64,000 nt of DNA, taken from contig CM114272.1 of the NCBI GenBank assembly GCA_050084515.1, forward strand, positions 1,984,001 through 2,048,000, in the 5' to 3' direction. The notes beneath the pieces are model-generated. The model had not been told where the DNA came from and searched no databases. It saw only the letters and a list, made by a program, of their open reading frames with translations. A program made the position numbers and the translations under genes. The stretch's first letter is position 1, and every line of letters starts with the position of its first letter. The DNA comes from Blasia pusilla (taxonomy: Eukaryota; Marchantiophyta; Marchantiopsida; Blasiales). Positions 1 through 10,494 of this stretch are shown here, in pieces.

Positions 1-880
1 ATCGATCCGCCGGTTAAAATGCGCATCTCGAGAATGCGGTGTCCAGCATCCGACACCTGTTAATAGGCTCTCTTCGAATTGCGACCGCTTGTTTTGCCCT
101 CCTACGTGGCGCGGCTTGGACTGTGTCTGGCTCTCCTCTTCCGGATCACGGAACCTGACTCCTAACCAGAGTTGAGTTAACTTACGGACTCGAGATGATG
201 TGCCCTGTCTCTTTTCTGTCATCGGAGGGCAGGTATCGACGCCGACCGGAGGAATCCGACGTCCTCGGTTACGACGACGGAAGTCGCCGCGTCGGGATCG
301 GGACGGGATTCCCGAGTGGGGAAGATAGTGGTTTGACCAGGGTTCGGATTTTGACCGTGGTCAGGTTTATTTCCAAGGTATCCATCCTAGATCCTATAAT
401 AGTGAGGGAGAGCTTGTAGAGGCCCTAAATGGATTGTAATATTGCTACGCGTCTATTCATGCTCGGTGGAGTGGATGGTGTGCTCACTACGGAGGTGCAG
501 GTCTTAGGTTCGTATTCCCTCATAGATGACTTGTTTTGCATGAGTTAGTTGATTGACCCAGAACCGAATAACGTGAGTGCGTGTTTGGATGCAGATCGGT
601 AGTGAGAGTGTGTCCTCCTGAATGCACGCTTCCACAACACTAAAGATTGACGTTAAAGGAGAGTAGGCGCATGACAGTTATGGTAGCCGCATGATTCCTT
701 GGAGGAGAGATGCCGTTGTGGGGCTTGAGTGAGGAGCTTCGACGCTTGGCCGATGAGCACCTACAAACGGCATGGAGCAAGATGTTTGCACCAGAGCATG
801 ATAGGTCAGAGAAACCCGAGGTAGTCGAGAGTGCTATTATGATATCCTTGGACACCACACTGATTGATGCATGGACCTCT
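1..880. other. No recognised gene; moderately GC-rich sequence
   Basis: Short open frames occur but none has a recognisable domain, and stops are frequent in all frames. The stretch may be part of the transposon-rich block that follows, since several TE-derived segments start directly after it. I see no RNA gene or clear repeat in it. Confidence 0.4.
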
Positions 881-1389
881 CTTTGTCAATCAAGTAGATC
901 TCTCACACAATCTCTCCATGGTGCTCACAAATATTCTTCTCATGTCAAACTAAACCCACTCTCCTAATGAGAGGTTTGGGTTGCACACACAAGGCAAGGA
1001 GGACCATAGCTCTGCCGCCTTATGCCAAGAGGTTCAACAAAGAGAGAATGAGTTCTCAAGCTCTCTATCTCTCTTGGAGGTATACCCCCTTCCCTCTCCC
1101 AAACTCTCTCCAGGGTAACCTCTCGAAGGTCACCTCCTTGGATCTTAACCTGCCCTAGCAGATCAAGGGCCAGTTCTCAAAGTGGAAAGTTAATTAAACT
1201 CAATATGGAAACTTACCCGAAATAGTAAGTTTCTCCATATAGCTCCAAATGAGCCGAAACGAAGGGGAAATCTGCTCTATCAGATTACCCGTGGCCTCAG
1301 CAGGTCATTCTCAACCTCTTGAGTCTCTCTTTCCCAATCCTAGAAGGCGTTTTACTAGACCTCGCCGATCTATTCTTATAGACGTGATA
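880..1389 (-). repeat. LTR fragment (gypsy-linked family), minus orientation
   Basis: This segment matches, in the opposite orientation, the solo LTR at 33344-33915. Shared blocks include the stretch reading CTCCTAATGAGAGG, the block around GCCAAGAGGTTCAACAAAGAG, and the end that reads GAATAGATCGG on the minus strand. The LTR 5' end (TGTCACG in the solo copy) lies near 1389. The 3' third of the LTR is missing. It faces a second copy at 1544 head to head. Confidence 0.75.
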
Positions 1390-1398
1390 GTAACCTCG

Positions 1399-1401
<3 letters not shown>

Positions 1402-1491
<90 letters not shown>
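1402..1491. repeat. (GA)45 microsatellite
   Basis: An uninterrupted GA dinucleotide tract of about 90 bp, followed by four or five TGAA repeats. It sits exactly between two LTR copies in inverted orientation, so the tract marks the centre of a large inverted repeat. Confidence 0.97.
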
Positions 1492-1494
<3 letters not shown>

Positions 1495-1543
1495 ATGAAT
1501 GAATGAATTTTTATTTTATCGAAAATATTTTGATAGATCCTTT

Positions 1544-2058
1544 TGTCACGAATTTTTAGGATAGATCGAAGAGATCTAGTAGAGTGCCTTTGCGAATAAA
1601 GTAGGACATGCTCATGAGGTCAAAGATGACTTGCTGAAGTCCTGGGAAACCTGAGAGAGCAAGTTTCCCCTTCCTTTTGGCTCATTTGGAGCCATATAGA
1701 GAAACTTAGTATTTTGGGTAAGTTTCCATGTTTGGTAGAATTGACTTTCCACTTTGGGAAGTAGCCCTTGACCCGCTACAGCAGGTCTATAGCCAAGGAG
1801 GTGACCTGTGAGCATAGGTTACGGCGGAGAGAGCTTGGGAGAGGGAAGGGGATATACCTCAAGGAGAGAAAGCTTGAGAGCTTATTCTCTTTTTGTTGAA
1901 CCTCTTGGCATGAGGCGGCGGAGCTATGGTCTTGCTTGCCTTGTGAGTGTAACCCAAACCTCTCATTAGGAGAGTGGGTTTGGTTTGACATTGAGAGAGA
2001 CATGTGAGAGTGCACACATTTGAGAGCTATGGTGTTAAGAGAGATTGGATCCACTTGA
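1544..2058 (+). repeat. LTR fragment (gypsy-linked family), plus orientation
   Basis: It begins TGTCACG and continues with AGGATAGATCG, as the solo LTR at 33344 does. It shares the blocks around GGTTTCCCCTTC/TTTCGGCTCATTTGGAG (with changes) and GTTGAACCTCTTGGCATGAGG. Similarity stops near 2058, before the last ~120 bp of the LTR. It could be the 5' LTR of the gypsy element that follows, truncated or recombined, but no primer-binding site was recognised next to it. Confidence 0.75.
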
Positions 2059-3790
2059 TTTACGAAGAGAGAATGAGTGAGTGAGAGAGCTTCATGGGGG
2101 AGCTCACTTGTAACTTGCTGGTTTTGCAGGTTGGGGATCATATTCCCCATTCAGCGGTTCATGGGAGTGCTCATCGGAGCAAGAGCCGCTTACTTTTGAT
2201 GTTTCCTTTGTTGATTTTTTGTGTGGAAGAGTGGCTCCCGGAAGCGCTGCCCAATTTTTGATAGGGATTAAGTATGGGGGCGGATTGCCCCATGTCTGTG
2301 CTCTCGAGAGCACTATGTAGCTTTCTCATTTGTATTTTTATAGGATTTACATTTTCGTTGGGAGAAATCAGCGTGGAAGCGATGCCAAATTTTGTGTAGA
2401 AGAAAGAGACACTAGGCTGCACGACAGTCCCCCTCAATTTTTGGTGGAAAATAAAATGGAGAAACCAATTTGATGAGGTCATAGACCAAGAAGTGGTGTA
2501 CGCTTCTGAAGAAATGGTGCATAATTTGGAGATTGGAGCACGGAATTATGATCATTTTTGTTGGGCTGCCATAGCCATTGTTCCAAGGTGTGAGTGAAAT
2601 TTCAAAAATTTTGGGTAGAAATTCTTTCGTCAGAGGTAGAAAAAAAATCAGTTTACTTGGTGGATAGGACAAGTGAATTCAGCTATTTGGAGGTAGGATG
2701 AGCAAATCCCATTTTTTGGGGGTGTTGACCCCTAAATCTTAGGAGGGATTTGTGGTAAGGCATTTAATTTGCAGACCTGTCCGGAGAGGGGGATCAAGTA
2801 AGGAAAGATAATGGAGATCCAATTTTCCCGGGTGGTTCTTCGAGTTAATTTTTTTTAAATAAAATAAAATAAAAATTTGGCGGGGGACAACGTCTGTCCT
2901 ACCACGTCCTAGCCGGCTGTCTCAGAGACGCGCAGGCCGGTTGTGCACTAGCTACCGCCGTTGTATGTTGTGTGGTCCGTCGACGCTTCAGGGCTGCTAC
3001 CTGGTTGTCGGACCTTCTAGAGCCGACAAAATACTGAGCCTCCGTGCAGCCGTGCGCTGTTCCGTCCGACCCTGCGTTACTACCGCCCGTAGAGCCGAGC
3101 ATCAGAATCTCTGTCCCAGACCGCCACGGATGCCTGTGTTCGTGGCCGACCGTTTGCATTTTTTGATTGATGGGATCGTAGTATTCTGTCCGCTTTTTTA
3201 GGCCGTGATTAGTAGCCGCTAGAGGACAATCAAGTACCATGTCGTGACGCCCGTAGCCGCAACGCACCACTGATTGTCGCGTCGTGCCACTTATGACCGC
3301 ACCACACCGTTTCGATCGCCGAGCCGCACCATCATTGGAGAGCAGAGCGTGTATTGGTGTTGAGGAGGGTATGCCACTAAGTGCCGCACCGTACCGCTGG
3401 ACCCGCACCGCAAATCGAGGAGATTTGAGCATTGTCAATACCAGAGGAGTAAGACTTTTTCCTTGGAGGACTTGTCTTCACGACCGAGTTGGGGTCGAGG
3501 TTTTTCAGATGTTGAGGCACAACATCGACACTTGTTGTCAGGTTACTCATTCTGGTCTTTTGCCCTGCACGTATTAGGGATTTCCACGTATTGGGCCGTT
3601 ATTTGGGATATTGGGTTTCGTGATGATGTTGAGAGCATCATTGATGTATGGGTTAGGAGACATAGACCTGTGTGGGATGTCTAGAGCGGGCTCTGGAAAT
3701 CCCACAGCGGTGGGATGTGTGACTCACAACGGGCTAGGAACTCTAGAGAGTTCAACCCGTTTACAGCATGGAACGGAATGTTCCAACATT
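2059..3790. other. Probable 5' internal region of the gypsy relic; no gene recognised
   Basis: No conserved domain is visible. The part from about 2880 to 3450 is GC-rich with recurrent CCGC/ACCGC words, while 2400-2880 is AT-rich. Its position between an LTR copy and the gag remnant suggests untranslated leader or degraded gag sequence, but this is inferred only from position. Confidence 0.35.
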
Positions 3791-4038
3791 TAGAGGGGGC
3801 ACCCATGGACGATTAACATGAGTTCTTGCAGAGATATGCCCATGAGATTGAGGCCTGGAGACTCTACTATGACCCACACTATGTGTCATGGACTGAGCCA
3901 TTTCCAGATGAGGAGGAGGAGTCAAGAGAGGGTTCCTCCACCAATGATGTTGTATGAGGGGTGACTCGTACTGGAGGAGTTGCATCATCCAGTCGAGTTC
4001 GTCCTAAGTTCAACCCCGTGGTTTAGTTCTTTGTTGAG

Positions 4039-4398
4039 TTGAGGACGAGCTATCAAGGGGTAGAGACGGATAAGCTGCGGAGCATCCATGACTTCCAGAG
4101 GCGCTCGGGTGAGTGTTTGCATGAGGCCTACACACGCTTGCGTTGGTTGATTAATGTCACTCATGGGGTGACAGAGGCTCATGCTATCCAGTCATGGTAC
4201 GCGATGGTGGACCGGATCCTACGGACATGTGTGCGAGAGGGGATGCTTCTTATGAAGACCTCCACTATGTTGAGAGATGTTTTTAGGACCACCAAGAATA
4301 TTGAGCGCAATATGGCGGAGGAGACCGTAGCCACCATGGGTTCTGGGCGAGAGAAGTCACGATTGCCTGCACCACCAATGCAGCAATGTGGATTCTGA
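4039..4398 (+). pseudogene. gag: Gag remnant (retrotransposon gag domain)
   Basis: A 119-residue open stretch has the character of a plant retrotransposon gag core: ELRTSYQG..., a Ser-Gly-Glu-Cys stretch followed by Tyr-Thr-Arg-Leu, then a charged helical C-terminal part (FRTTKNIERNMAEE). In-frame stops lie just upstream, where an acidic segment (PDEEEESREG) probably belonged to the same gag. The frame is lost after residue ~115. Gag would form the virus-like particle of the element. The assignment rests on position before a CCHC knuckle and RT as well as on sequence character. Confidence 0.65.
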
Positions 4399-4608
4399 GA
4401 TAGGTCAGTGGCACAACAAGCTCAGGCAAGATATTAGGAGGCCGTGCCATAGAGACCTGCGCCTTTATATGCGGCTCAACAACAACCGCCTACGATTACT
4501 TGGTGGTCATGTGGTGGAGCCCATCATCAGCACGATTGCAGTCGTCAGGGTCATAGTCGCGTGCCTCAGCATGGAGGAGGAGATAGTGCTGCACCAAGAG
4601 ATTATCAG

Positions 4609-4689
4609 TGTGACTATTGTCAAAGGTACGGCCACACACGCGCCATGTGTTTCAGCTTGCCCCCTGAGTTACGTTCGGACCAAGGGCTT
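4609..4689 (+). pseudogene. CCHC zinc knuckle of gag nucleocapsid
   Basis: Translation from 4609 gives CDYCQRYGHTRAMC, a perfect C-x2-C-x4-H-x4-C retroviral-type zinc knuckle, the RNA-binding part of Gag. The frame continues about 13 codons with acidic and basic residues and ends at a TAG at 4687-4689. It is separated from the gag core by frame changes, so the gene is broken. Confidence 0.85.
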
Positions 4690-4899
4690 GAGAGGGCACC
4701 ATAGCAAGTTTTCGGTCCGTGTGGGCCTAGAGGTCCTACACCGGGTGGTCCCGTTGGGGGACGAGGAGTTGGATTCACCTGAGGGGATGGTGGAGTTTCC
4801 CGTGGAGGAGGTAGAGTCCCACCACCTAGATGCGTCAAGGGAGATCCTAGACGTGAGGTTGGGATGGTTGCTTAGATACAACAACTACAACAGCACATT

Positions 4900-5884
4900 G
4901 CCGCTATGGCATTGAGGTTACTCGATGCCGAATTTGTGGCATCAATGTCTTATGGAGCTGCTAGAGATATGGAGGATCCTGGTTGGATGTGCGGGGTTGC
5001 TTAGATGGAGGCCGCTATAATTGTACCACATGGAGCAGCGGTAGAGTTGGATCCACAACGAGGGGAAGCCAGGAAACATACCAAGATTCCTCAATCCTTC
5101 ACGTTGTCCGAGGCGATGAGGACCCCATCGATGAATCTTGATCAAAGTTCTCGGAGAGGTGGTGATGTTGTTGGTGTGGAGGCATGGAGGGCGATGGGAG
5201 AAGCAAGTACGATGACTCCTATTGCTGATACTCAAGAGGAGCATGTGTTGAGCATGTTGTCGGGGGCGGCCACTATTGTGTACCGCCCTCCTTTATTTTC
5301 TACTTCCGATGTTATGACGTTGGGAGGTACGCCCGTCGAGGTTTTCTGGATGGCCGCTATGGCATTGAGGTTATCCGATGCCGGATCCGTGGCATCAATG
5401 TCTTATGGAGCCGCCAGAGATATGAAGGATCCTGGTTGGATATGCGGGGTTGCCTAGATGGAGGCCGCCACAATTGTTACGAGTGGAGCAGCCGCAAAGT
5501 TGGATCCACAGCGAGGGGAAGCCAGGACTCCACACCAACAACATCACCACCTCTCAGGTGGTGTTGTTGTTGGCGTGAAAGACTAGGCTTCCTCATCGCC
5601 TCGGATAACGTGAAAGACTAGGCTTCCTCATTCTTTCACGTTATCCGAGGCGATGAGGACCCCATCGATGGGTCCTGATCAGAGTTCCCGCGGAGTTGGT
5701 GATGTTGTTGGTGTGTAGGCACGGAGAGCGATGGGAGAAGCAAATGCAATGACTCCTATTGTTGATGCTCAAGAAGAGCATATGTTGAGCATGTTGTTGG
5801 GGGCGGCCACTGTTGTATACCGCGCTTCTTTATTTTCTGCTTCCGATTTTATGACGTTGGGAGGTACGCCCGCCGAGGTTTTCT
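4900..5884 (+). repeat. Tandem duplication (~450-bp unit) inside the gypsy relic
   Basis: The unit starting at about 4900 (GCCGCTATGGCATTGAGG) is repeated from about 5353, and both copies run to the words GGTACGCCC..CCGAGGTTTTC, at about 5323-5346 and 5861-5884. The copies differ at many sites, so the duplication is old. The second copy is longer because it gained about 90 bp that contain a perfect inverted repeat (5591-5658). Protein frames are open in parts (for example 5005-5457), but no domain is recognised. Confidence 0.85.
5591..5658. repeat. Perfect 26-bp inverted repeat (hairpin)
   Basis: Arm 5591-5616 (CCTCATCGCC... to ...GTGAAAG) is exactly complementary to arm 5633-5658, with a 16-bp loop. 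The sequence of the right-hand arm belongs to the duplicated unit, where it occurs near 5100-5120 as well, so the left arm appears to be an inverted copy made during a later rearrangement. Confidence 0.9.
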
Positions 5885-6616
5885 AACTGGTCCCTACGCT
5901 ATGTGAGCATGGAGTTGGTGTTCTTGCTTCACACTCATGGGTGATTCCAGAGGAGGTGATGGACCTGCCCTTGGAGCCTATGCTCGAGTCCTCCACGTCA
6001 GATTCATGGCAGGCTGCGGATGCTAGGATGGCGAAGATGTCCGCTAGACCCGCGATAGAGTGTGCCATGGCTGGTCTTGGTGTTGCATCGCTGGATAACA
6101 TGTGAGAGGTCTTCTAGTTGGTGAGTCAAGGAGGTAGAGCTTTTAGTCCGCAACATGTCTTGTTGGATTGAAGAGTGCAACCCCTGATGTTGGGGAAAGC
6201 GGTGTCGTATAGTAAAATCAGCCAGTGTGTAAACTCTTTCCTCGTTAAGTGTTAAATAGAGTTTTATTAGTATTAATAAAATTAGCTTAGGAAAAGAAAA
6301 TTCTCATATTTAAACCTCTTTATGGTGCCTCTTTTATGCGGGCCCAACTTTAGAAAAAGAGGTAATAAAAAAAAGATGACTTTATAAAAGTAAAGTAGTG
6401 AGGTTGGTGCTTTAATAAAAAAAAAAAGTAGACTTGGTTGGTAGTTAGGTTAGTCGGGGTAATTTGGAAAGTATCAAGTGGATAAAAGAGGATATTTTGG
6501 AAGAGATAAGAGAAAATCTACTTGTGTCAAAATGTGATTAGCTAAGCCTTGAGAGGAAGCCATGTGATACAAGATAAGATTAACTTTATTTCGTACTCTT
6601 ATGGATCTTTTGTGAG

Positions 6617-6625
6617 TATATAAAG
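6617..6625 (+). promoter_or_regulatory. TATA box of the LTR-like block
   Basis: TATATAAAG stands in an AT-rich context and is followed by a leader-like purine stretch and the word CTTCAAGGGTTCATCACC. The placement resembles the core promoter of plant LTRs. No transcript evidence is available. Confidence 0.4.
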
Positions 6626-7745
6626 AGGAGGGACCTTCAAGGGTTCATCACCTTCTATTCCACATCTTGAGTCTTTCGTGTTACTCTTGAGTGTATGACT
6701 TTGGGATTGCTTGCTCTTCCAATGAGAGTGGATCACCCCTCTTGGGAGAGTAACTTGACCATAGTCTATTCTTCGAGAGGTTTCTAGAGTGTGGTGTGTG
6801 TGTAGAAATGAGAGGTTTGTCACCTTAGAGGAGTGTAGTCATACTAAAATGATGAAAATTTTGGCTTGTTACTTTCCCAATGAGAGTGGATTACCCTTCT
6901 TGGGAGAATAACTCCGCCAAAACTCATTCTTGAGGAGATTAGAAAATGTTTGTCAAACATGGATAGGGATGGAGCACGAGTTGTGTCCGACTTTCCTTTC
7001 CTTAATCCATACAATGTCAAGGTACTCTTTGTAGATAGGCACTGGTTCACTCGCTATTTAGTTTATCACTTTGGGGAGGCGTTCATGAACCAGGTCATTC
7101 AATCTCCAACTCCGGTGATCTTTCCTATCGTCACATATGGAAGGACATGGGATTGTACTTTGTATATCCTTATATAGTGATCCATGGACGTCAATAGGCC
7201 TGCTCAAGTAGGGTTTAATACTAGTTGTGCTATCTTCCTCGTATACAACCGTAAAAATAGTTTATATGGATTTTATAGTTAGGAATTTCAGGGTCCGATG
7301 TTACGAAGAAGTGATCGCCTCGGCACTTCCATTTGTGATACCTGTCATGAGAGAATGGAGAGTATACATAATAATTTTATATTGAAAAAGGAGATCTTCT
7401 CAGAGAGTTCATCTTGCATCGACCGCGTCTACCACAACTAGAAGGCCTACTCTTACTCGAAAAAAGGCTCTCGACACGACAACAGCGATGCCAGGTAAAA
7501 ATAAAGAGTAGTAAAAATGGCACACTCGGTCTAAAACTCCACTCCTCAATCTACATCAACATATCGAGCCTCGTCCACCCTATGCTATCAAGGAATCCGG
7601 ACGCTGGCACCCTAGTCCTATCTCATACACATACAAGAGAGGTGCTCCAACGGCCCAACATGAGAAAGATGGCTTAGGAAATCCATCTTCCTCTCTTATA
7701 TAGGGTTGAGAAGAGTCACAAGGCTCTTCCCCTAAAAATAGCCAT

Positions 7746-7807
7746 CCCCTTGGTAACCTGCGCGCACAGGTTACCAGGGGCGGGTGACCTGATCAACAAG
7801 TCACCCG
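7746..7807. repeat. Twin adjacent hairpins near the end of the LTR-like block
   Basis: Hairpin one: 7746-7760 pairs with 7767-7780 (CTTGGTAACCTG with CAGGTTACCA plus a G/C run), loop CGCGCA. Hairpin two: CGGGTGAC at 7781-7788 pairs with GTCACCCG at 7800-7807. They lie back to back about 50 bp before the right end of the block. Confidence 0.75.
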
Positions 7808-7892
7808 GATGTGAAAGACCTCAACATGAAAGTTGTCAGAAACAATGTTCCTAACACAATGGACCTATCCTCAAACTCATCTAATACCGTGG

Positions 7893-9230
7893 GACAAAGT
7901 TACACTCAAGATAGTCCGATGGCTCCTACGCCCTATCCACGATAGATCTCGGCCTATCGGCTACTCAGATGTGACAACTCTGATTCAGAGTAGGAGCCAC
8001 GACTTGGTTGGAGCAAGACTAGTGGAGATGTCGCATGGAGAGTATGCATCTGCCATTGTCATGTCTGCCAAGAAGGATGTGCATGGCAACTGGACAGATA
8101 GGCGGATGTGTGGAGATTACCGACCTATCAATCGGCAAACGAAGTCCGATAGGTATGCCATGCCCATCCCTGAGGAGATCTTTGATGCTATTGGGCATGC
8201 AAAGGTCTTCAGTTCGTTAGATCTTCAAGCCGGATACCATCAGCTACCTATCAGTTTGGAGGACAGGCAGAAGACGGCATTTTGGGGCATCGATCCTCAC
8301 GGGAAGGATTGTTTGTACTAGTGGCGGTTCTTACCATTTGGGTCAAAGAACACCCAATTGAGTTTCATATGGTCATGGATAGGATCTTGGTAGGTCTGGA
8401 TTTTGCTAGGTGTTATATTGATAACATCGTAGTCTTTAGCGCTACGGTTGAGGAGCACGAGCGACATCTAGAGGAGGTATTTTGACGATTGCAATTACAT
8501 GGGCTGAAGCTACATCCGGGCAAGTGCAAGTTCTTCTACGACCAGATTGAGTACTTGGATCATACGATATATCGAGGGGGCCTTGGTGTGCATCAGATGA
8601 AGGTAGAGGCTATTTCACACATTCCACGCCCTACAGATGTGAGTCGAGTTTGTGCATTCATGGGATTGGCGAACGTCAAGGGTTTTGGTTTGATTGCGAA
8701 GCCGCTAACCTTGATGACCAAGGTGGATCAAGAGTGGCATTGGGAGGATGAGCAAGAGAGAGCATTTCAGCTGCTCAAGGACAGATTGGCGTCCGCACCC
8801 ATATTGAGGAGACTGATCAGGGGGCGTGCTTTCCAGTTGCATACTGATTGGAGCATGTTGGGGCTTGGAGCCATGCTCACCCAGCATGACGATGATGGCA
8901 GAGAGTTCGTGGTGGCTTACGCTAGTTGCTCGAACAACGCTGCAGAGGTGAACTATAGCTCGTATGAGGATGAGTGCATGGTTGCGGTGTGGGTTGTCGC
9001 ACATTTTAGGTGTTATTTATTCGGCAACCCCTTTACCATCATTATTGATCATCAACTACTTAAGTGGTTGATGATCTCCGACAAGCTTACAGGGAAGCTT
9101 GCGAGGTGAGCTCTTTTGTTGCACGAGTATGATTTCTAGGTGGTGCATAGACCTGGGACGCTCAACTAGGATGCAGATGGTTTGAGCTGTAACCCATGCC
9201 CGAGTCAGCGAGATGCGACTGGAGCTCGTT
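7893..9230 (+). pseudogene. pol: Reverse transcriptase and RNase H of the gypsy relic
   Basis: The RT part shows the gypsy motifs: the stretch around CGDYRPIN (about 8108-8130), FSSLDLQAGYHQL (about 8208-8246) with the first catalytic Asp, AFWGIDPHGKDCLY, and the active-site loop at 8411-8425, which reads CYIDN where the family has an Asp pair after Ile. RNase H follows, with an Asp in LHTDWSM, a Glu in YEDECMVAVW and an Asp in IIDHQLLKWL, and then the tether HRPGTLN before DADGLS. In-frame stops fall at about 8319, 8483, 9107, 9137 and 9169, and a few segments are missing. RT and RNase H copy the element RNA into DNA; this copy is inactive. Confidence 0.9.
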
Positions 9231-9540
9231 GGCATGGTGAGAGTGATGAGGAGTTGGTGCCATGATGGCACGCGTCAGCCTATTCGGGCTTGTTAGCTAT
9301 GGAGAGCCAAATTGCTGAGACTTCGATGGCAAGGTCTGATGGAGAGTCCTTAGATCCAGAGGCAAGTGAGGAGACTTCGGTGTCCGAGACATTCACGACA
9401 ATTGAGTGGTCTTGGAGTACCTGCGTATTGGCAGTATCGCGAGCACAGTGGGTGCTAGAGAGGGGGATCGGATCCTACAGTGAGCCAAAAAGTTCAGATG
9501 GGTTTAGTTGCGAGTTTGGGAGGATGGTAGAGTGCATGTA

Positions 9541-9880
9541 GTGCCTCATCCTTCGCAGAGAGCACGTTTGATGTGTCATGCCCACGAGGAGTTGGGTCAT
9601 TTTGGAGTGAAGCGGATGTACAACTTGCTCCAGATATAGTACTGGTGGTGAGGCATGCAGACTGACGTTATGCAGTTTGTTGCCAGGTGCATGGTGCGTG
9701 ATCGAGTCGGAGCATTGTTTAATGCTCCGACTCCATAGTTGCATCCACTTTCAATCATGGGTTTAGGTTATAGATGGAGTTTAGATTGTGCATGACCTTT
9801 GCCTTTGACGGAGCGCCATAGTCCTTATGTGTTGGTGATGGTCGAGCATTTACTTGGCGATTGCGTAACATCAGGATACA
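9541..9880 (+). pseudogene. Integrase N-terminal zinc-binding region and core start, broken
   Basis: Translation gives CHAHEELGHFGVKRMYNLL, the H-x-E-L-G-H-x-G part of the integrase HHCC domain, then YWW and GMQTDV, and a Cys-Met-Val-Arg where the second cysteine of the CxxC pair should be. WSLDCA followed by PLPLT marks the first catalytic Asp region of the DDE core. Stops interrupt it at several places, and the rest of the core (second Asp and Glu) is absent before the C-terminal part resumes near 9881, which implies a deletion of some hundred codons. Confidence 0.8.
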
Positions 9881-10314
9881 TTGAGGTATGAGACTATTCG
9901 GGGAGGTGGTTATCGACCTAATATCCAAAGGTTTCATCAAGGAGACTATGTGTACTTGCAAGAGACGGCACCTACGACGTTGGATGTGACTACAGGGCGC
10001 ACCATCTTTAGAGTGCAAGAGATTTTGCAATCTGGTATTCTCTTATTGGAGGGACGCGATGGTATGATGGTATGGTTTGGAAGGACTATGTGCATAACTA
10101 TGCGCCATGTCATCTTCCGAACATTTACGGTATATTTGATCCGAGCTTAGCAATAGTTCTTGCAGGCTTGCGGTGTATGTTGTGTGGTTCCGCCCGTGGT
10201 GCAGTCAGTATGCTAGTTTGTGATGGGTGTTTGAGAGGATGGCATATGGCATGTCTGACGCCACCTCTCACTAGGGTTCCTCAGGGACGATGGATGTGTC
10301 CCAGATGTACATAG
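9881..10314 (+). pseudogene. Integrase C-terminal segment with PHD-type zinc finger
   Basis: Residues around YRPNIQRFHQGDYVYLQ match the usual link from the integrase core to its C-terminal SH3-like module (a basic stretch, then GDxVYL). After a frame change near 10070, the open frame 10072-10314 ends in a complete C4HC3 PHD finger: CMLC, CDGC, HMAC and CPRC, with a Trp two residues before the CPRC pair. The finger fills the last 45 residues, and the protein ends with TAG at 10312-10314. PHD fingers usually bind histone H3 tails. Chromoviral gypsy integrases often carry a chromodomain at this place, so a role in choosing chromatin for insertion is a reasonable inference, not a demonstrated fact. 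Confidence 0.8.
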
Positions 10315-10494
10315 AGTTGGCAGTTCTAGATTTCAACTTGTGTTTGTGACATGGATGACAAGAAGGCGACCAACTATGGGGCCACATGAGCAACCAACAT
10401 TTTTGCTCTTAGCATCCGAGAGATGTATGTCATGGTAAGTAGGGATAGATGGCTATATGGAGTTAGAGGGACCTAAGCACCAGCGATGGGGGCG

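Larger units (their letters stand above)
6188..7856 (+). mobile_element. Possible nested LTR-like insertion in the gypsy relic
   Basis: This block interrupts the gypsy coding order between gag and RT. It begins TGTTGGGGAA and ends TTCCTAACA, which are near-complementary termini of the TG...CA type. It holds a TATATAAAG box at 6617-6625 about where an LTR promoter would be, a diverged internal duplication (about 6707-6760 and 6861-6915, both with CCAATGAGAGTGGAT), and two hairpins near its right end. No convincing target-site duplication was found and no protein domain is visible, so its class is open: a long solo LTR, a non-autonomous element, or unrelated gypsy internal sequence. Confidence 0.4.

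Noticed and set aside
1249-1494. Open frame ending in long Glu-Arg repeats
   Set aside because: The repeats are the translation of the (GA)n microsatellite; the frame has no domain and lies in an LTR copy.
6950-7177. 75-codon frame with a natural-looking protein composition
   Set aside because: No domain could be named and it sits in the LTR-like block; it is too short to support.
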